A stretch of DNA of 64,000 bases from JANYHH01 sp965249745 (GCA_965249745.1 OZ252252.1:310001-374000), one strand, 5' to 3'. Counted from the first letter of the stretch, positions 1 to 8,898 are shown. Translations and numbers: made by a program. Notes: a model not told the origin generated them from the sequence alone.

Positions 1-448
1 ATCGGCGTACCGTGAAGACCGCGATGTCCAGCGCACCCGCCAGCAGGTCGCGTTGTAACGCCTCGGGTTCTGCCAGTCGCACTCGCAGTTGAATCTCTTG
101 AAGGTGCAGTCCAGGGAGCGCTGGCAGCAGCTTCGCGCCCAGAAACTCAGCCGGGCCACCCACAAAGACCGTGCCCGCCAGACCAGTCGCGCCGATCTTC
201 AGCGAAGCCGCCAGCGTTTCCAGGGCATCCAGGTGAGGCTGAACCCGTCGCGCTAATTCATGGCCAGCGGCGGTCGGTGTCACCCCTCGAGCCACGCGGG
301 TGAACAATTGCCGTTGCAATCGCGCCTCGAGTTGCTGGAGTTGCTTCGTCGCGGCCGGTTGCGTCAGGTTGACGCGCTCGGCGGCCCTAGAAACCGACCC
401 AGTGCGGTACACGCTCAGAAAGGTGCGGAGCTGATTGAGGTTATCCAT
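1..448 (-). CDS. LysR-family transcriptional regulator (N-terminal part, runs off the window)
   Basis: Reading the minus strand from the ATG at 448 gives 149 codons without a stop before the window edge, starting MDNLNQLRTFLSVYRTGSVS. Residues 1-60 are a LysR winged helix-turn-helix (AAERVNLTQPAATKQLQQLE), followed by the linker helix and the beginning of the substrate-binding domain (GLAGTVFVGGPAEF). LysR proteins are usually about 300 residues, so roughly the C-terminal half lies outside. It is divergent from the DJ-1/PfpI gene at 568, the usual arrangement for a LysR regulator and its target, so control of that gene is inferred. A dyad overlapping its own start codon (441-466) suggests autoregulation. 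The family call is firm; the effector is unknown. Confidence 0.88.
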   Translation of the reverse strand, partial: MDNLNQLRTFLSVYRTGSVSRAAERVNLTQPAATKQLQQLEARLQRQLFTRVARGVTPTAAGHELARRVQPHLDALETLAASLKIGATGLAGTVFVGGPAEFLGAKLLPALPGLHLQEIQLRVRLAEPEALQRDLLAGALDIAVFTVRR

Positions 449-466
449 AAAAATTTGAATGGATAA
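441..466. promoter_or_regulatory. Inverted repeat in the LysR/DJ-1 divergent region, likely LysR operator
   Basis: TTATCCAT (441-448) and ATGGATAA (459-466) form a perfect 8-bp inverted repeat with an AT-rich 10-nt spacer. It covers the LysR start codon and lies about 100 bp before the DJ-1-like gene. LysR proteins bind interrupted dyads in such divergent regions. Binding is inferred. Confidence 0.5.
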
Positions 467-567
467 TATGACGAATTGCTATTTGCTTTATGACTAGAAC
501 TGCGCCTAACCTCAGCTTCGCTCGAGCGAGGGTGAACTCAACACTCGCTCTCGAGCAGAGGAGCCTC

Positions 568-1230
568 ATGAAAAAAGTGCTGATGGTCTTAACCAGCCAC
601 GATGATCTCGGAGGGCTGCGAAAGACCGGCTACTACGTGTCCGAAGCCGCGCATCCATACATGGTCTTCAAGGCTCAGGGGTACAGCTTGGAGTTCGTCA
701 GCCCCGAGGGTGGTCAGCCGCCGATGGACGGTTTCAAGGCGGACGACCCTGAGCAGGTCGCGTTCCTGGAGGACAACAAGCTCGCCCTCGAGAACACCTT
801 GACGCCACAGCAGGCGAACGCCGATCAATACGATGCGATTTTTTATGTCGGCGGTCACGGCACGATGTGGGATTTCCTCGATAACACCGAACTGGCCGTT
901 ATCGCTGCCCGAATCTACGAACGCGGTGGTGTCGTCGCCGCCGTCTGTCACGGCCCGGCTGCCCTGGTGAACGTGCGACTCTCGAGCGGCGAATTCCTGA
1001 TCGCTGGGAAGACCATGACGGGCTTCACCAACGCGGAAGAGGCAGCCGTGAAACTGACCGAGGTCGTGCCGTTCTCGCTCGAGACGCGCCTGAAGGAGCG
1101 CGGTGCGCAGTACGTGGCGGGCCCCGATTTTCAGCCGAACATCCAGGTTTCCGAACACCTCGTCACAGGTCAGAACCCAGCCTCGGCTCGAGGGGTCGGG
1201 CAGGCGGTCGTGGACCTGCTCCAAGGTTGA
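568..1230 (+). CDS. DJ-1/PfpI (class I glutamine amidotransferase-like) protein
   Basis: A 220-residue cytosolic protein of the DJ-1/PfpI superfamily, in the Hsp31/HchA-like branch whose members act as glyoxalase III, protein deglycase or chaperone. The nucleophile elbow AAVCHGPAALV places the catalytic Cys near residue 127, followed by His128; GGHGTMWDF and the N-terminal MKKVLMVLTSHDD strand are typical of the branch. An upstream ATG at 490 is in frame, but the start at 568 is preferred because GAGG lies just before it and homology begins there. It is transcribed away from a LysR regulator. Activity on methylglyoxal is a family expectation, not shown here. Confidence 0.88.
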   Translation: MKKVLMVLTSHDDLGGLRKTGYYVSEAAHPYMVFKAQGYSLEFVSPEGGQPPMDGFKADDPEQVAFLEDNKLALENTLTPQQANADQYDAIFYVGGHGTMWDFLDNTELAVIAARIYERGGVVAAVCHGPAALVNVRLSSGEFLIAGKTMTGFTNAEEAAVKLTEVVPFSLETRLKERGAQYVAGPDFQPNIQVSEHLVTGQNPASARGVGQAVVDLLQG

Positions 1231-1389
1231 GCGCTCTCACGAGTATGGAAGCCTACCTACCAAATGCCGGTATCTCGAGGAACCTAGGTATTAGAACCTC
1301 GTCGTTACCATAGGTCTGCCAACGGCTTTACAGCAGGACCAATTTCACCCTCGAGTCTTCTAAGCCCTCACCCATTCAGGAGGTTCACC

Positions 1390-1947
1390 ATGAAACGCTT
1401 TCTTCCACTCGCAGCGGCAACCCTGGCACTCGCGGTCGGTGCGGTCGCCCAAACTGGATCGTTCACGCTGCAAAGCAGTGATATTCCAGCGGGTTCCACG
1501 ATCAAGCTGGAACAGGTCGCCAACGGCTTCGGCTGCACTGGCGGCAACGTCTCACCCGCGCTGACCTGGACGGGTGCGCCCGCTGGCACGAAGAGCTTCG
1601 CGCTAATCCTGCACGACCCGGACGCACCGACCGGCGTCGGTGGCTTCACGCACTGGCTGGCGTACAACATCCCCGCGACGGCCACCGGTCTGGCAAAGGG
1701 TTCTAGCGGCAAGCCCGCCGCCCTCCCGGCAGGCACAGTGGAAGCAACAAACTCGGGCGGCGTAGTCGGCTTTTTCGGACCTTGCCCGCCCGTGGGTGAC
1801 AAGCCGCACCGTTATATCTTCACGGTTTACGCGCTCAGCGTGGACAAGTTGAACATCCCCGCCACCGCCTCACAGGCCCTCGTTGGGTTCAACATCAATG
1901 GCAACGCGATTGGCAAGGCCGATTTCATCGGGTATTACGGGCGCTGA
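1390..1947 (+). CDS. Secreted YbhB/YbcL-type phosphatidylethanolamine-binding (PEBP) family protein
   Basis: 185 residues. Residues 1-20 (MKRFLPLAAATLALAVGAVA) form a Sec signal peptide, and the rest is a PEBP fold like E. coli YbhB/YbcL. Recognisable elements are the core LTWTGAPAGTKSFALILHDP, the motif GGFTHWLAYNIP, and GPCPPVGDKPHRYIFTVYAL near the anion-binding pocket. Family members bind phospholipid head groups or small anions; the bacterial role is poorly defined. An AGGAGG Shine-Dalgarno lies 6 nt before the ATG, and a strong terminator follows, so it is probably monocistronic. The gene contains no CTCGAG hexamer, unlike most of the window. Confidence 0.9.
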   Translation: MKRFLPLAAATLALAVGAVAQTGSFTLQSSDIPAGSTIKLEQVANGFGCTGGNVSPALTWTGAPAGTKSFALILHDPDAPTGVGGFTHWLAYNIPATATGLAKGSSGKPAALPAGTVEATNSGGVVGFFGPCPPVGDKPHRYIFTVYALSVDKLNIPATASQALVGFNINGNAIGKADFIGYYGR

Positions 1948-1958
1948 ACCCGCTTCAG

Positions 1959-1990
1959 AACAGGCGAGGGGCTTCCCCTCGCCTGTTTTT
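1959..1990 (+). terminator. Rho-independent terminator after the PEBP gene
   Basis: A perfect 13-bp stem (AACAGGCGAGGGG, 1959-1971, with 1975-1987) and a 3-nt loop are followed by a T run. It starts 12 nt after the stop codon. Confidence 0.92.
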
Positions 1991-2165
1991 GTATCTCAAA
2001 GTTCGGACCGATTATTCCATCTCTCAAAGTGATAAAACTCGAGGCATACAAAAACTGGCGCAGGTCTTGGTGGTCGGAGCAGCTCGAGAAGTTACAGCGT
2101 TCTCGAACTATGGTTTAGGTGAAATCAAAAACCTCGAGGAATCCGACCCTTGGAGATTGACCCTT

Positions 2166-2486
2166 TTAACCGAACAGACTCGTCAACTTCATGGCGAAGC
2201 TCATGTCCCCGGAAACCTTGAGCTTCCCAGTCATCGCGGCCATCATCGGGTTCAGTTCACCGTTCACCAGCTTGATGAAATCCGCGCTCGAGGTGGCAAT
2301 CGCAATTCGTGGTTGCAGGCTGTGGGCTTCCGGTGCGCCCTCGATCAGCCCCGCACCGTTCTGACGGGCATCAATCGTGTAATCGGTCTGGTCTAGCCGC
2401 ACGCCGATCACGGCGTTCAAGTCAGCTTTGACGCTATCGGTCAGTTTGGCGTTGAGGCTCTCCAGGACGGCTTTGGCATCACTCAT
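2166..2486 (-). CDS. SCP2 sterol-carrier-type lipid-binding domain protein
   Basis: A 106-residue protein consisting of one SCP2 domain. The C-terminal half carries the signature: a helix FIKLVNGELNPMMAAMTGKL, then KVSGDMSFAMKL. Such small domains bind fatty acyl or other lipid ligands in a hydrophobic tunnel. The ATG at 2486 overlaps the stop of the upstream EVE gene by 4 nt (ATGA), so the two are translationally coupled and probably share the EVE leaderless promoter. No ligand can be named from sequence. Confidence 0.82.
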   Translation of the reverse strand: MSDAKAVLESLNAKLTDSVKADLNAVIGVRLDQTDYTIDARQNGAGLIEGAPEAHSLQPRIAIATSSADFIKLVNGELNPMMAAMTGKLKVSGDMSFAMKLTSLFG

Positions 2487-2986
2487 GGTTTGCTCCTTTG
2501 CACTTTAATCCCGCCGAGTTTCAGGATGTGACGGTAATGCGCCTCTTCGACCGGCGTGATGGACAACCGGTTTCCGCGCCGCAACACCAGCATCCCCTCG
2601 AGGTTCGGATCGGCTTTCAACCCATCCAGCGTGATGAAATTCAATGCCTCGACCGCCTGAATGTCCACTTGCATCCAGCGCGGCGCTTCCGGTTTGGATT
2701 TCGCATCGTAGTAATCGCTGGCAACATCAAATTGGACAGTATCTGGGTACGCTTCCCGCGCGACTCGAGCCACGCCCGCGACGCCCGCCGGGGTGACGCT
2801 GCTGTGATAGAACAGCACGCCGTCGTCCAGGCGCATTTCAAGCATGTAATTGCGTGCCTGATAATTGCGAACGCCCTCCCAGCCCCCGGTACGATTCGGC
2901 GCGTCCCAAAGGGTTTGAAAGCCGTAGACATCCGGTTCGGATTTCATCAGCCAGTAGCGGCGCTTGCTGTTCTTGGCGGCGGTCAC
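2483..2986 (-). CDS. EVE domain-containing protein
   Basis: A 167-residue EVE protein (PUA-like fold, thymocyte nuclear protein 1 family) thought to read modified bases or modified RNA. Family hallmarks are YWLMKSEPDVYGF near the N-terminus, W-EGVRNYQARNYM, and the central strand GVLFYHSS. A longer in-frame reading exists to 3106, but the GTG at 2986 is chosen: it sits 7 nt after a TAGAAT -10 box (2994-2999), the leaderless layout repeated in this window, and homology starts about 8 residues later. It is the first gene of a two-gene unit with the SCP2 protein. Confidence 0.85.
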   Translation of the reverse strand: MTAAKNSKRRYWLMKSEPDVYGFQTLWDAPNRTGGWEGVRNYQARNYMLEMRLDDGVLFYHSSVTPAGVAGVARVAREAYPDTVQFDVASDYYDAKSKPEAPRWMQVDIQAVEALNFITLDGLKADPNLEGMLVLRRGNRLSITPVEEAHYRHILKLGGIKVQRSKP

Positions 2987-2993
2987 ATCCGCG

Positions 2994-2999
2994 ATTCTA
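2994..2999 (-). promoter_or_regulatory. Leaderless-type -10 box for the EVE gene
   Basis: TAGAAT on the minus strand ends 7 nt before the GTG at 2986, so transcription would start at or within a nucleotide or two of the codon. Confidence 0.6.
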
Positions 3000-3348
3000 T
3001 CCGCTCGAGCACTCCAGAACAGAGTCACCTTTGAGGCTTTAATGCGCCCGCACACCTCTCGGAGAGGTGGTCTCGAGGTCACGCCGTTTCGGGTTTGCAA
3101 ACACACGTTCGATACGCGTCATCGGTGTCAGGCCTATGCGTGCAATCGGTAATGCTCGAGACTGAGGTTCGGACGAGGGTCAGGTGAAACTCCCGCATCG
3201 CCCGACCCCCCGCCGCTCTCACAGACAGCGACCCCCTACTTCGCAGGGGGTAACTGGTAACTCGAGACTTTGTAGTTGCCCTCGAGTCTATCGTCTGATG
3301 GCTCGAAGGCAACAGTCGTGATTCTCAGGCTATCTCGAGCTGCTGGTC
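3000..3348. other. Intergenic stretch with hairpins and six CTCGAG sites
   Basis: No convincing gene is seen. It holds two hairpins, CACCTCT/AGAGGTG (3053-3059 with 3063-3069) and ACCCCCT/AGGGGGT (3231-3237 with 3245-3251), neither followed by a clear T run. It also holds six CTCGAG palindromes, a local density of one per 58 bp. Confidence 0.6.
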
Positions 3349-4455
3349 TTACAGCGTCGCCTCGGGGGCAACAGTTTCCAGACCAAACGCTTCTCCGACC
3401 GCCTTGTACGTCAGTTTGCCATCTCGAGTGTTGAGTCCGCGCATCAAGGCCGCGTCGGTTTTCAGCGCCTCGAGTCCGCCCGCAGCCAATTTGATCGCGT
3501 AGCCAATCGTCTGATTGGTGAGCGCAAAGGTGCTGGTGCGCGGGACCGCGCCGGGCATGTTGGCCACGCCGTAATGGACCACGCCGTCAATCACGTAGGT
3601 CGGGTCGTCGTGGGTGGTGGCGTGAATCGTTTCGACGCAACCGCCCTGATCTACGGCCACGTCTACGATCACGCTGCCTTCGGGCATGGTGTGGAGCATG
3701 TCGCGCGTAATCAGGTGCGGCGCTCGAGCACCGGGAATCAGCACGCCGCCCACGACCAGATCGGCCGTTTGGATCACCTCGCGGATGTTGGCCTCGTTGC
3801 TGGCGAAGGTCTGGACGCGCCCACCGAAAATATCGTCCAGGTAGGCCAGTCGGCGATGCGAGACATCCATGATGATGACTCGAGCGCCCATGCCAACCGC
3901 GATCTTGGCGGCGTTCGTGCCGACCACACCGCCGCCGAGGATCACGACCCGTCCCGGAATCACGCCGGGGACACCGCCGAGCAGCACGCCGCGCCCACCG
4001 TTGGGTTTCAGCAAGCAATCCGCGCCGACCTGCGGCGCGAGCCGCCCGGCGACCTCGGACATTGGGGTCAGGAGCGGCAGGCTGCCATCCTCCAACTGCA
4101 CCGTTTCATAGGCAATCGCAGTCGTGCCGGAGCTAAGTAACACCTCAGTGAGCGGTTTGTCGGCGGCCAGGTGCAAATAGGTGAACAACAGTAGGTCGCG
4201 CCGCAAGAACGGAAATTCCTCGTGGACGGGTTCCTTGACTTTGACGACCATCTCCGCGCCCCAGGCGTCAGCCGCGTCTGGCACGATGGTGGCTCCCGCT
4301 TTCTGGTAATCCGCGTCCCCAATCCCACTACCGACGCCCGCGCCGCTCTGCACTAGCACGGTATGCCCGCGCCGCACCAGCGTGGCCGCGCCGCCGGGTG
4401 TCAACGCCACACGGTTTTCCTTGACTTTGATTTCCTTGGGAACGCCGACGATCAT
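3349..4455 (-). CDS. ald: Alanine dehydrogenase
   Basis: 368 residues, full family length. It catalyses NAD-dependent oxidative deamination of L-alanine to pyruvate and ammonia, or the reverse. The N-terminus MIVGVPKEIKVKENRVALTP is near-invariant in Ald and contains Arg15; Lys74 (VKVKEP) and His95 (YLHLAADK) match the pyruvate-binding and catalytic residues of characterised enzymes. The Rossmann motif GGGVVGTNAA begins near residue 173. Start choice is supported by AGGAGG before the ATG. The adjacent divergent gene is an Lrp/AsnC regulator, a common controller of ald, so alanine-responsive regulation is inferred. Confidence 0.96.
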   Translation of the reverse strand: MIVGVPKEIKVKENRVALTPGGAATLVRRGHTVLVQSGAGVGSGIGDADYQKAGATIVPDAADAWGAEMVVKVKEPVHEEFPFLRRDLLLFTYLHLAADKPLTEVLLSSGTTAIAYETVQLEDGSLPLLTPMSEVAGRLAPQVGADCLLKPNGGRGVLLGGVPGVIPGRVVILGGGVVGTNAAKIAVGMGARVIIMDVSHRRLAYLDDIFGGRVQTFASNEANIREVIQTADLVVGGVLIPGARAPHLITRDMLHTMPEGSVIVDVAVDQGGCVETIHATTHDDPTYVIDGVVHYGVANMPGAVPRTSTFALTNQTIGYAIKLAAGGLEALKTDAALMRGLNTRDGKLTYKAVGEAFGLETVAPEATL

Positions 4456-4662
4456 AGAACCTCCTGTGAATGAACCGGTCTCGAGGGTGATGATATTTAT
4501 TGCTCTGAACGCTGAATCGGTGACATCAACTCGAGGGGTCTCGAGAGGGTGTCAGGTCTGACTGATTGGTTGAAAAACTGAGTTCCATAGTAAAAGGTCA
4601 AAGGTGCTTCGGGAAGAAGATTTGCACTATGAAATCCCAGAAAGTCTTTACGTTTCAGCTCT

Positions 4663-4668
4663 TATACT
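4663..4668 (+). promoter_or_regulatory. Leaderless-type -10 box for the Lrp gene
   Basis: TATACT ends 6 nt before the ATG at 4675, and there is no Shine-Dalgarno. It lies in the ald/lrp divergent region (4456-4674), which also carries three CTCGAG sites. Confidence 0.65.
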
Positions 4669-4674
4669 GCCCCC

Positions 4675-5145
4675 ATGGCAACGAATGTAAATCCGCTAGA
4701 CGATCTGTCATTAAAAATTCTTGAGGAATTGCAACGGGACGCGCGAGTCAGTTACAGCGCCTTGGCGCGCCGCGTTGGACTCTCCACGCCGACCGTGATC
4801 GAACGGATTCGTAAATTGGAGGACGCCGGGGTGATCGCTGGGTACGGCGTGCGGCTCAACCCTGAAGCGCTCGGATTGGGTGTCATGGCCTTGATCGAAG
4901 TCAAAACCAATCCGACCCAGTACCCAAAAGTCCTCGAGTTCGCTCAAAGGGTGGAGGCGGTCCGCGAATGCTACTTCGTGACGGGCGATTCGTCTTTTGT
5001 GGCGCGCATCCTGGTGAAATCCATAGACGAACTCCAGGGCTTAATCGAGCGCATGGGCATGTTCGGCGCGACCCGTACCAGCGTGGTTCTGTCACAACCG
5101 ATCATCAAGAATCACTTGGACATTGCTGGAATGAAACGGGCTTGA
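4675..5145 (+). CDS. Lrp/AsnC-family transcriptional regulator
   Basis: 156 residues. Residues 8-60 form the AsnC-type winged helix (LDDLSLKILEELQRDARVSY, then ARRVGLSTPTVIERIRKLED), and residues 70-150 form the RAM ligand-binding domain (ALIEVKTNP, CYFVTGDSSFVARI). Such proteins assemble as octamers or dimers that sense amino acids. The divergent neighbour is alanine dehydrogenase, so an AldR-like activator or repressor of ald is the best guess. A TATACT -10 box 6 nt upstream implies a leaderless transcript starting close to the ATG. Confidence 0.9.
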   Translation: MATNVNPLDDLSLKILEELQRDARVSYSALARRVGLSTPTVIERIRKLEDAGVIAGYGVRLNPEALGLGVMALIEVKTNPTQYPKVLEFAQRVEAVRECYFVTGDSSFVARILVKSIDELQGLIERMGMFGATRTSVVLSQPIIKNHLDIAGMKRA

Positions 5146-5339
5146 ACCACCGGTCATGCAGAGGCAGCTCGAGCTTTTCCTCGAGACGCCCAATCATCTG
5201 TTGTGGTGAGGACAGGCATCTCATCAGCTTTGCACCTGTTTGAGACTTTTCTCACGCTCGCTTCACGCGCGCTGTCCCACACCCCGTAGACTCGAACGCG
5301 GAATATATCCTGGCAGCATCAGATGGACTTGGAGGGTGA

Positions 5340-7967
5340 ATGAGGGTACTCAAAGGCTTTTTGTTGGCATTCGCTTTTTTCGTGGGAGTTTCCACCGTTC
5401 CGGTGGTGGCGCAAACGCAACCAGCCGGAGCGATTGACGACATCATCGTGCAGGGCGCAAACGGTGCGACGATCTCAGATACCCTGGTTGGGCTGGTCAA
5501 GGTGTCCATCACCGTGTCCGTCGGCGATCCGGTCGCGGACGCCAAACCGGATGAACTCAAAGCGCAAATTCTCGAGACGGGCTTCTTCAAAGATGTCAAG
5601 GTTGAAGTGGTCGTGCGAAACGGTAAGAACGTCGTCCTCATCACCGTGGAACAGAACCCGGTGATCGGGGAGGTCAAATTCGTTGGCAGCAGCTTCCCGG
5701 CAGCTACCCTGGCGGGCTTCCTGGATCAGAACTTCAACATCGCCTCCGATGTGGTCGTCAACAACGCCAAACTAGAGCAGGCTCGAGCCGCGATTGGCCA
5801 GGCGTACCGTCAGAGCTTGCCATTCACCCCCGACGTGAAGCTGGAACTGTCTGCGGTCAAAGACGGCAAGGTCACGGTCACCTACACCATCAACGAGGCG
5901 GTATCTTTGAAATCCGTGACCGTGACCGGCGCGACGCTGGTTCCGACAGCCGATATCGAAGCGTTATTCAAACCGCTCACATCGGCAGGTAAGTTCGCGG
6001 TACCAACGTATTCAGAGGCCCTGCGAGGCGTGCAAGCCCTGTACGCCGCCAAGGGCTATCGCGGCAGCGGACCCAGCCTGGAAAAAACCGAATTAGCCGA
6101 CGGGAAGCTCAGCATCGTCATCGTCGAGCTGAAAATCGCCGCGATAGATGCGACCGCCCTGGGGATTGCCCCGGAAGAGGTCGCGCTGAAAGTCGGGGAT
6201 TTCTTCAACTACAACGCCCTCATCACGGAAACGCAACGGCTCTCCAAGGGTCGTACCAAGCAGGTCGGTATCAAAATCGAATCCGTCAGCGAGGGTAGCG
6301 TCATCGTCACCTTCACCCTGGGCGAGGATGTCACCGGACCGATCAGTGAAATTCGCATTGCGGGCAACACGGCCATCCCGACAGCGAAGCTACTGACGCT
6401 CTTGAAACAGAAAGTTGGCGATACCTACAACGCGCAGATCGCCGAACAGATTGACTTTCAGGCGGTCGCCCAGGCGTATCAGGACGCGGGATTGTTCATC
6501 GTGCCAACCGCCAAGGTCAACTACCTAGACGGCGTCTACACGATCACGGTTCTCGAGCAAAAGCTAGTGGGCTACGAGGTCGCTTGGACGGGACCGCACA
6601 AGACCAACGACCGCGTGATTCTGCGCGAAATGCCGCCTGTGGGTGGCCTGCTGGATTCCAACAAGATTCGTGGCGCGTTTCGCAAGATTCAGGAACTCGG
6701 GATTCTCAAGGATGCTCGACTGGACTTCAAGCTGCGCGACCCTGAGAAGCCCGACGAGGTTATCCTGATCTTACAACTCGAGGAGGGCAGCTCGCAGCAG
6801 TTCCTGCCGGGGATCAGCTTCAACACGCTGGAAGGCTGGTCAGGCAACATTTCTTATTCCGACACGAACGCCTGGGGTCTGGGTCACCGCATCAACGCCA
6901 GCTTCCAGGCGGGTCCGAACGATGCCGGTCAGGTTCTGTCCGGCGGGGCGTCGTACACGATTCCGTGGTTAGACATCAAGTTCCTGGATTTCCAGACCAT
7001 CCGCACCGAGTTCAGCTTTTACGTATCCTCCAACATTGCGGGCGGCCGGGTCATCGCGCCGCAACCGGCACTGGTGGATAATCCACTGACGGCGGTCAAC
7101 GAAGCCGATCCCAACCAGGGCTTGCAGCGTCAGTTCACCAGCCGCAACACGGGCTTTGGTATCAGCTTCGGACGGGAATTGTTCCAGAATTTCACGATTC
7201 GCCTCTCCTTTGACTTCCAGTACGAACAGAATTTCCTCGAGCGCAAGGACAACACGATCTATCCGACCTCGGACGCCACGGCGCAAGGGTTGCTGCCGCG
7301 CGACAACGTGACCGCCTTCACCCAGGTTTCCGGGGAGTACAACACCAAGAACCGCACCGACTTCCCCACAGCCGGTGTCGTGGTGAACGGCAGCGTCGGT
7401 TACGGCTTCGGGACGGAGGGTGTCGGCAGTTCCGCCCCGGCCGCCCTCTCTTGGGCGCAATCGCAGGTCGGGTTCAAGACCTACCTGGGCTTGGGTTGGG
7501 ACAGCAAGGGCGAGCTGGGCATCGGCGGTGAGGATCGCAACTTCGCGCTAGCCTTCCGTTTCAACGCGGGCGTGATTCTCGGGGATGCCCCGAGCAGCCG
7601 CGTCTTTAGCATCGGCGGTGCGCCCGGCAACGACGCGGTCTCACTGCGCGGCTTTGATTTTCAGGACTTGCGCGGCGACGTGTACTACACCGGGTCGTTG
7701 GAATTGCGATACGACTTTGGGTTGAAGACCTCGTTCACCTACGGTTTGCTGGGCATCGCCTGGGTAGATTTCGGCAACGCTTGGGGCGGCACGAAGCAAG
7801 CCCGCAGGACGGGCATCGGTGAGGGCATTCAGTTCGGATACGGGCTGGGTGTGCAAATCAACCTGGGCTTCGGTCAACTGCTGCTGCCTGCGATTCGGCT
7901 GGATTACGGCTGGAGCGCTGTCAACCCCGGCGGGCGTTTCTACTTCCGCCTCGGTTTCCCGTTCTGA
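5340..7967 (+). CDS. bamA: Outer membrane assembly protein BamA/Omp85 family, six POTRA-like repeats
   Basis: 875 residues. A signal peptide (1-24) is followed by tandem POTRA-like units at about 31-105, 107-187, 188-265, 266-330, 335-408 and 410-482, then a C-terminal 16-strand-type barrel (about 486-875) ending in Phe (RLGFPF), as outer membrane proteins do. The role is insertion of beta-barrel proteins in the outer membrane. The repeat count is mine, from recurring 'xVxxG' strand starts and 'GFFKDVKVEV / ELGILKDARLDF' ends; proteobacterial BamA has five. GGAGG lies 6 nt before the ATG. The gene has only five CTCGAG sites in 2.6 kb. A TamA-like paralogue function cannot be excluded. Confidence 0.92.
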   Translation: MRVLKGFLLAFAFFVGVSTVPVVAQTQPAGAIDDIIVQGANGATISDTLVGLVKVSITVSVGDPVADAKPDELKAQILETGFFKDVKVEVVVRNGKNVVLITVEQNPVIGEVKFVGSSFPAATLAGFLDQNFNIASDVVVNNAKLEQARAAIGQAYRQSLPFTPDVKLELSAVKDGKVTVTYTINEAVSLKSVTVTGATLVPTADIEALFKPLTSAGKFAVPTYSEALRGVQALYAAKGYRGSGPSLEKTELADGKLSIVIVELKIAAIDATALGIAPEEVALKVGDFFNYNALITETQRLSKGRTKQVGIKIESVSEGSVIVTFTLGEDVTGPISEIRIAGNTAIPTAKLLTLLKQKVGDTYNAQIAEQIDFQAVAQAYQDAGLFIVPTAKVNYLDGVYTITVLEQKLVGYEVAWTGPHKTNDRVILREMPPVGGLLDSNKIRGAFRKIQELGILKDARLDFKLRDPEKPDEVILILQLEEGSSQQFLPGISFNTLEGWSGNISYSDTNAWGLGHRINASFQAGPNDAGQVLSGGASYTIPWLDIKFLDFQTIRTEFSFYVSSNIAGGRVIAPQPALVDNPLTAVNEADPNQGLQRQFTSRNTGFGISFGRELFQNFTIRLSFDFQYEQNFLERKDNTIYPTSDATAQGLLPRDNVTAFTQVSGEYNTKNRTDFPTAGVVVNGSVGYGFGTEGVGSSAPAALSWAQSQVGFKTYLGLGWDSKGELGIGGEDRNFALAFRFNAGVILGDAPSSRVFSIGGAPGNDAVSLRGFDFQDLRGDVYYTGSLELRYDFGLKTSFTYGLLGIAWVDFGNAWGGTKQARRTGIGEGIQFGYGLGVQINLGFGQLLLPAIRLDYGWSAVNPGGRFYFRLGFPF

Positions 7968-8013
7968 ACTGGAAAACGGCTCTCGAGCGGTAAAAAACGA
8001 ACCTCGAGTTGTG

Positions 8014-8043
8014 GAGCGGAGCTTCCCCTGGGAGGCTCCGCTC
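8014..8043 (+). terminator. Long hairpin after bamA, probable terminator without T run
   Basis: GAGCGGAGCTTCCC (8014-8027) pairs with GGGAGGCTCCGCTC (8030-8043) over 14 positions, one of them G-T, with a 2-nt loop. No T tract follows, so it may be a factor-dependent end or an mRNA 3' stabiliser. Confidence 0.55.
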
Positions 8044-8078
8044 GCATTCGTATGACCAATGCCTCCGCTCAAACCGGT

Positions 8079-8084
8079 TAGGCT
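8079..8084 (+). promoter_or_regulatory. Leaderless-type -10 box for the isomerase-like gene
   Basis: TAGGCT ends 7 nt before the ATG at 8092. This favours 8092 over the earlier in-frame ATG at 8059. Confidence 0.5.
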
Positions 8085-8091
8085 GGCATTG

Positions 8092-8898
8092 ATGAACGCA
8101 CGTTTCGCACCCGCCACGCGTCTGTTGTGGCGCGCCGGGGTTCTCGGGGCGCTCGAAGGGTTCGCACGGGCTGGCTTTCAAGCGTCCGAGGTCTGGGCGC
8201 AGCACCTCTGGGAGAGCGGCGTCAGCCCGGATGCGGTGGCGGTCAGGGCGGCGGAGCTGGGGTTCCGGTTGAGCCTGCACGCCCCGAGTTACGACTTGAA
8301 TCCCTTGAGCAGCAACGTTGAGATTCGCAACGTCTCGCGGCGGCAGGTGCTGGAGAGTCTAGACACCGCCGCCCGGCTCGGGGCGGGTGTGGTCGTGGTC
8401 CATCCGGGTCAGGTCTCGAGCAGCACCGACGACCTAGAGGAGTACTGGGCGCGATTGTCAGAATACGCGGTGGGCTTGAACGCCAGGGCGAGCGAATTGG
8501 GTTTGACGGTGGCGCTCGAGGGGATGGAGAAGAAGCGCTTGCAGTTTGTGACCGGGATTCCCGCGCTGCAACGGCTAGCGCGCACCCTCGAGGAGCTGGG
8601 CGAGGCTGCCAGCAAGGTCGTGCTGGCGCTGGACATGGCGCACGCCGGGACGCTGGGCGATCCGCTGGACTTCCTAGGCGCGGTTCCCAGGGTCGGTCAC
8701 GCGCACCTGAGCGATACCAGCGCTGAGAAAACGCACGCGCTGCTCGGTGAGGGACGGCTCGAGTTGCCACGGATCGTCCCGGCCCTGCTGGCGCGGATTG
8801 AGGCGACCGAACACGGGTTGATCGCCATCGAAGGGCGACTCTCAAGCGACGAACCGAGAGCCGTCAGCGTGGCCGCCGAGTACCTGCAACAGTTTTGA
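8092..8898 (+). CDS. Sugar phosphate isomerase/epimerase-like TIM barrel (AP endonuclease 2 superfamily)
   Basis: 268 residues from the ATG at 8092 (an in-frame ATG at 8059 would add 11). The protein is a xylose-isomerase-like TIM barrel: metal-ligand candidates sit at barrel strand ends, His in LSLHAPSYDLN, His in VVVHPGQ, Glu in VALEGME, Asp/His in LALDMAHAG, His in VGHAHLSD and the terminal Glu in LIAIEGRL. This pattern is shared by sugar isomerases/epimerases and by endonuclease IV, so the substrate is open. It follows bamA in the same direction and precedes a GntR gene by 31 nt. Endonuclease IV is less likely because its fuller nine-ligand set is not evident. Confidence 0.75.
   Translation: MNARFAPATRLLWRAGVLGALEGFARAGFQASEVWAQHLWESGVSPDAVAVRAAELGFRLSLHAPSYDLNPLSSNVEIRNVSRRQVLESLDTAARLGAGVVVVHPGQVSSSTDDLEEYWARLSEYAVGLNARASELGLTVALEGMEKKRLQFVTGIPALQRLARTLEELGEAASKVVLALDMAHAGTLGDPLDFLGAVPRVGHAHLSDTSAEKTHALLGEGRLELPRIVPALLARIEATEHGLIAIEGRLSSDEPRAVSVAAEYLQQF

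Noticed and set aside
8092..8898. Endonuclease IV (nfo)
   Set aside because: The TIM-barrel fold fits, but the fuller metal-ligand set of endonuclease IV is not evident; a sugar isomerase/epimerase-like label is safer.
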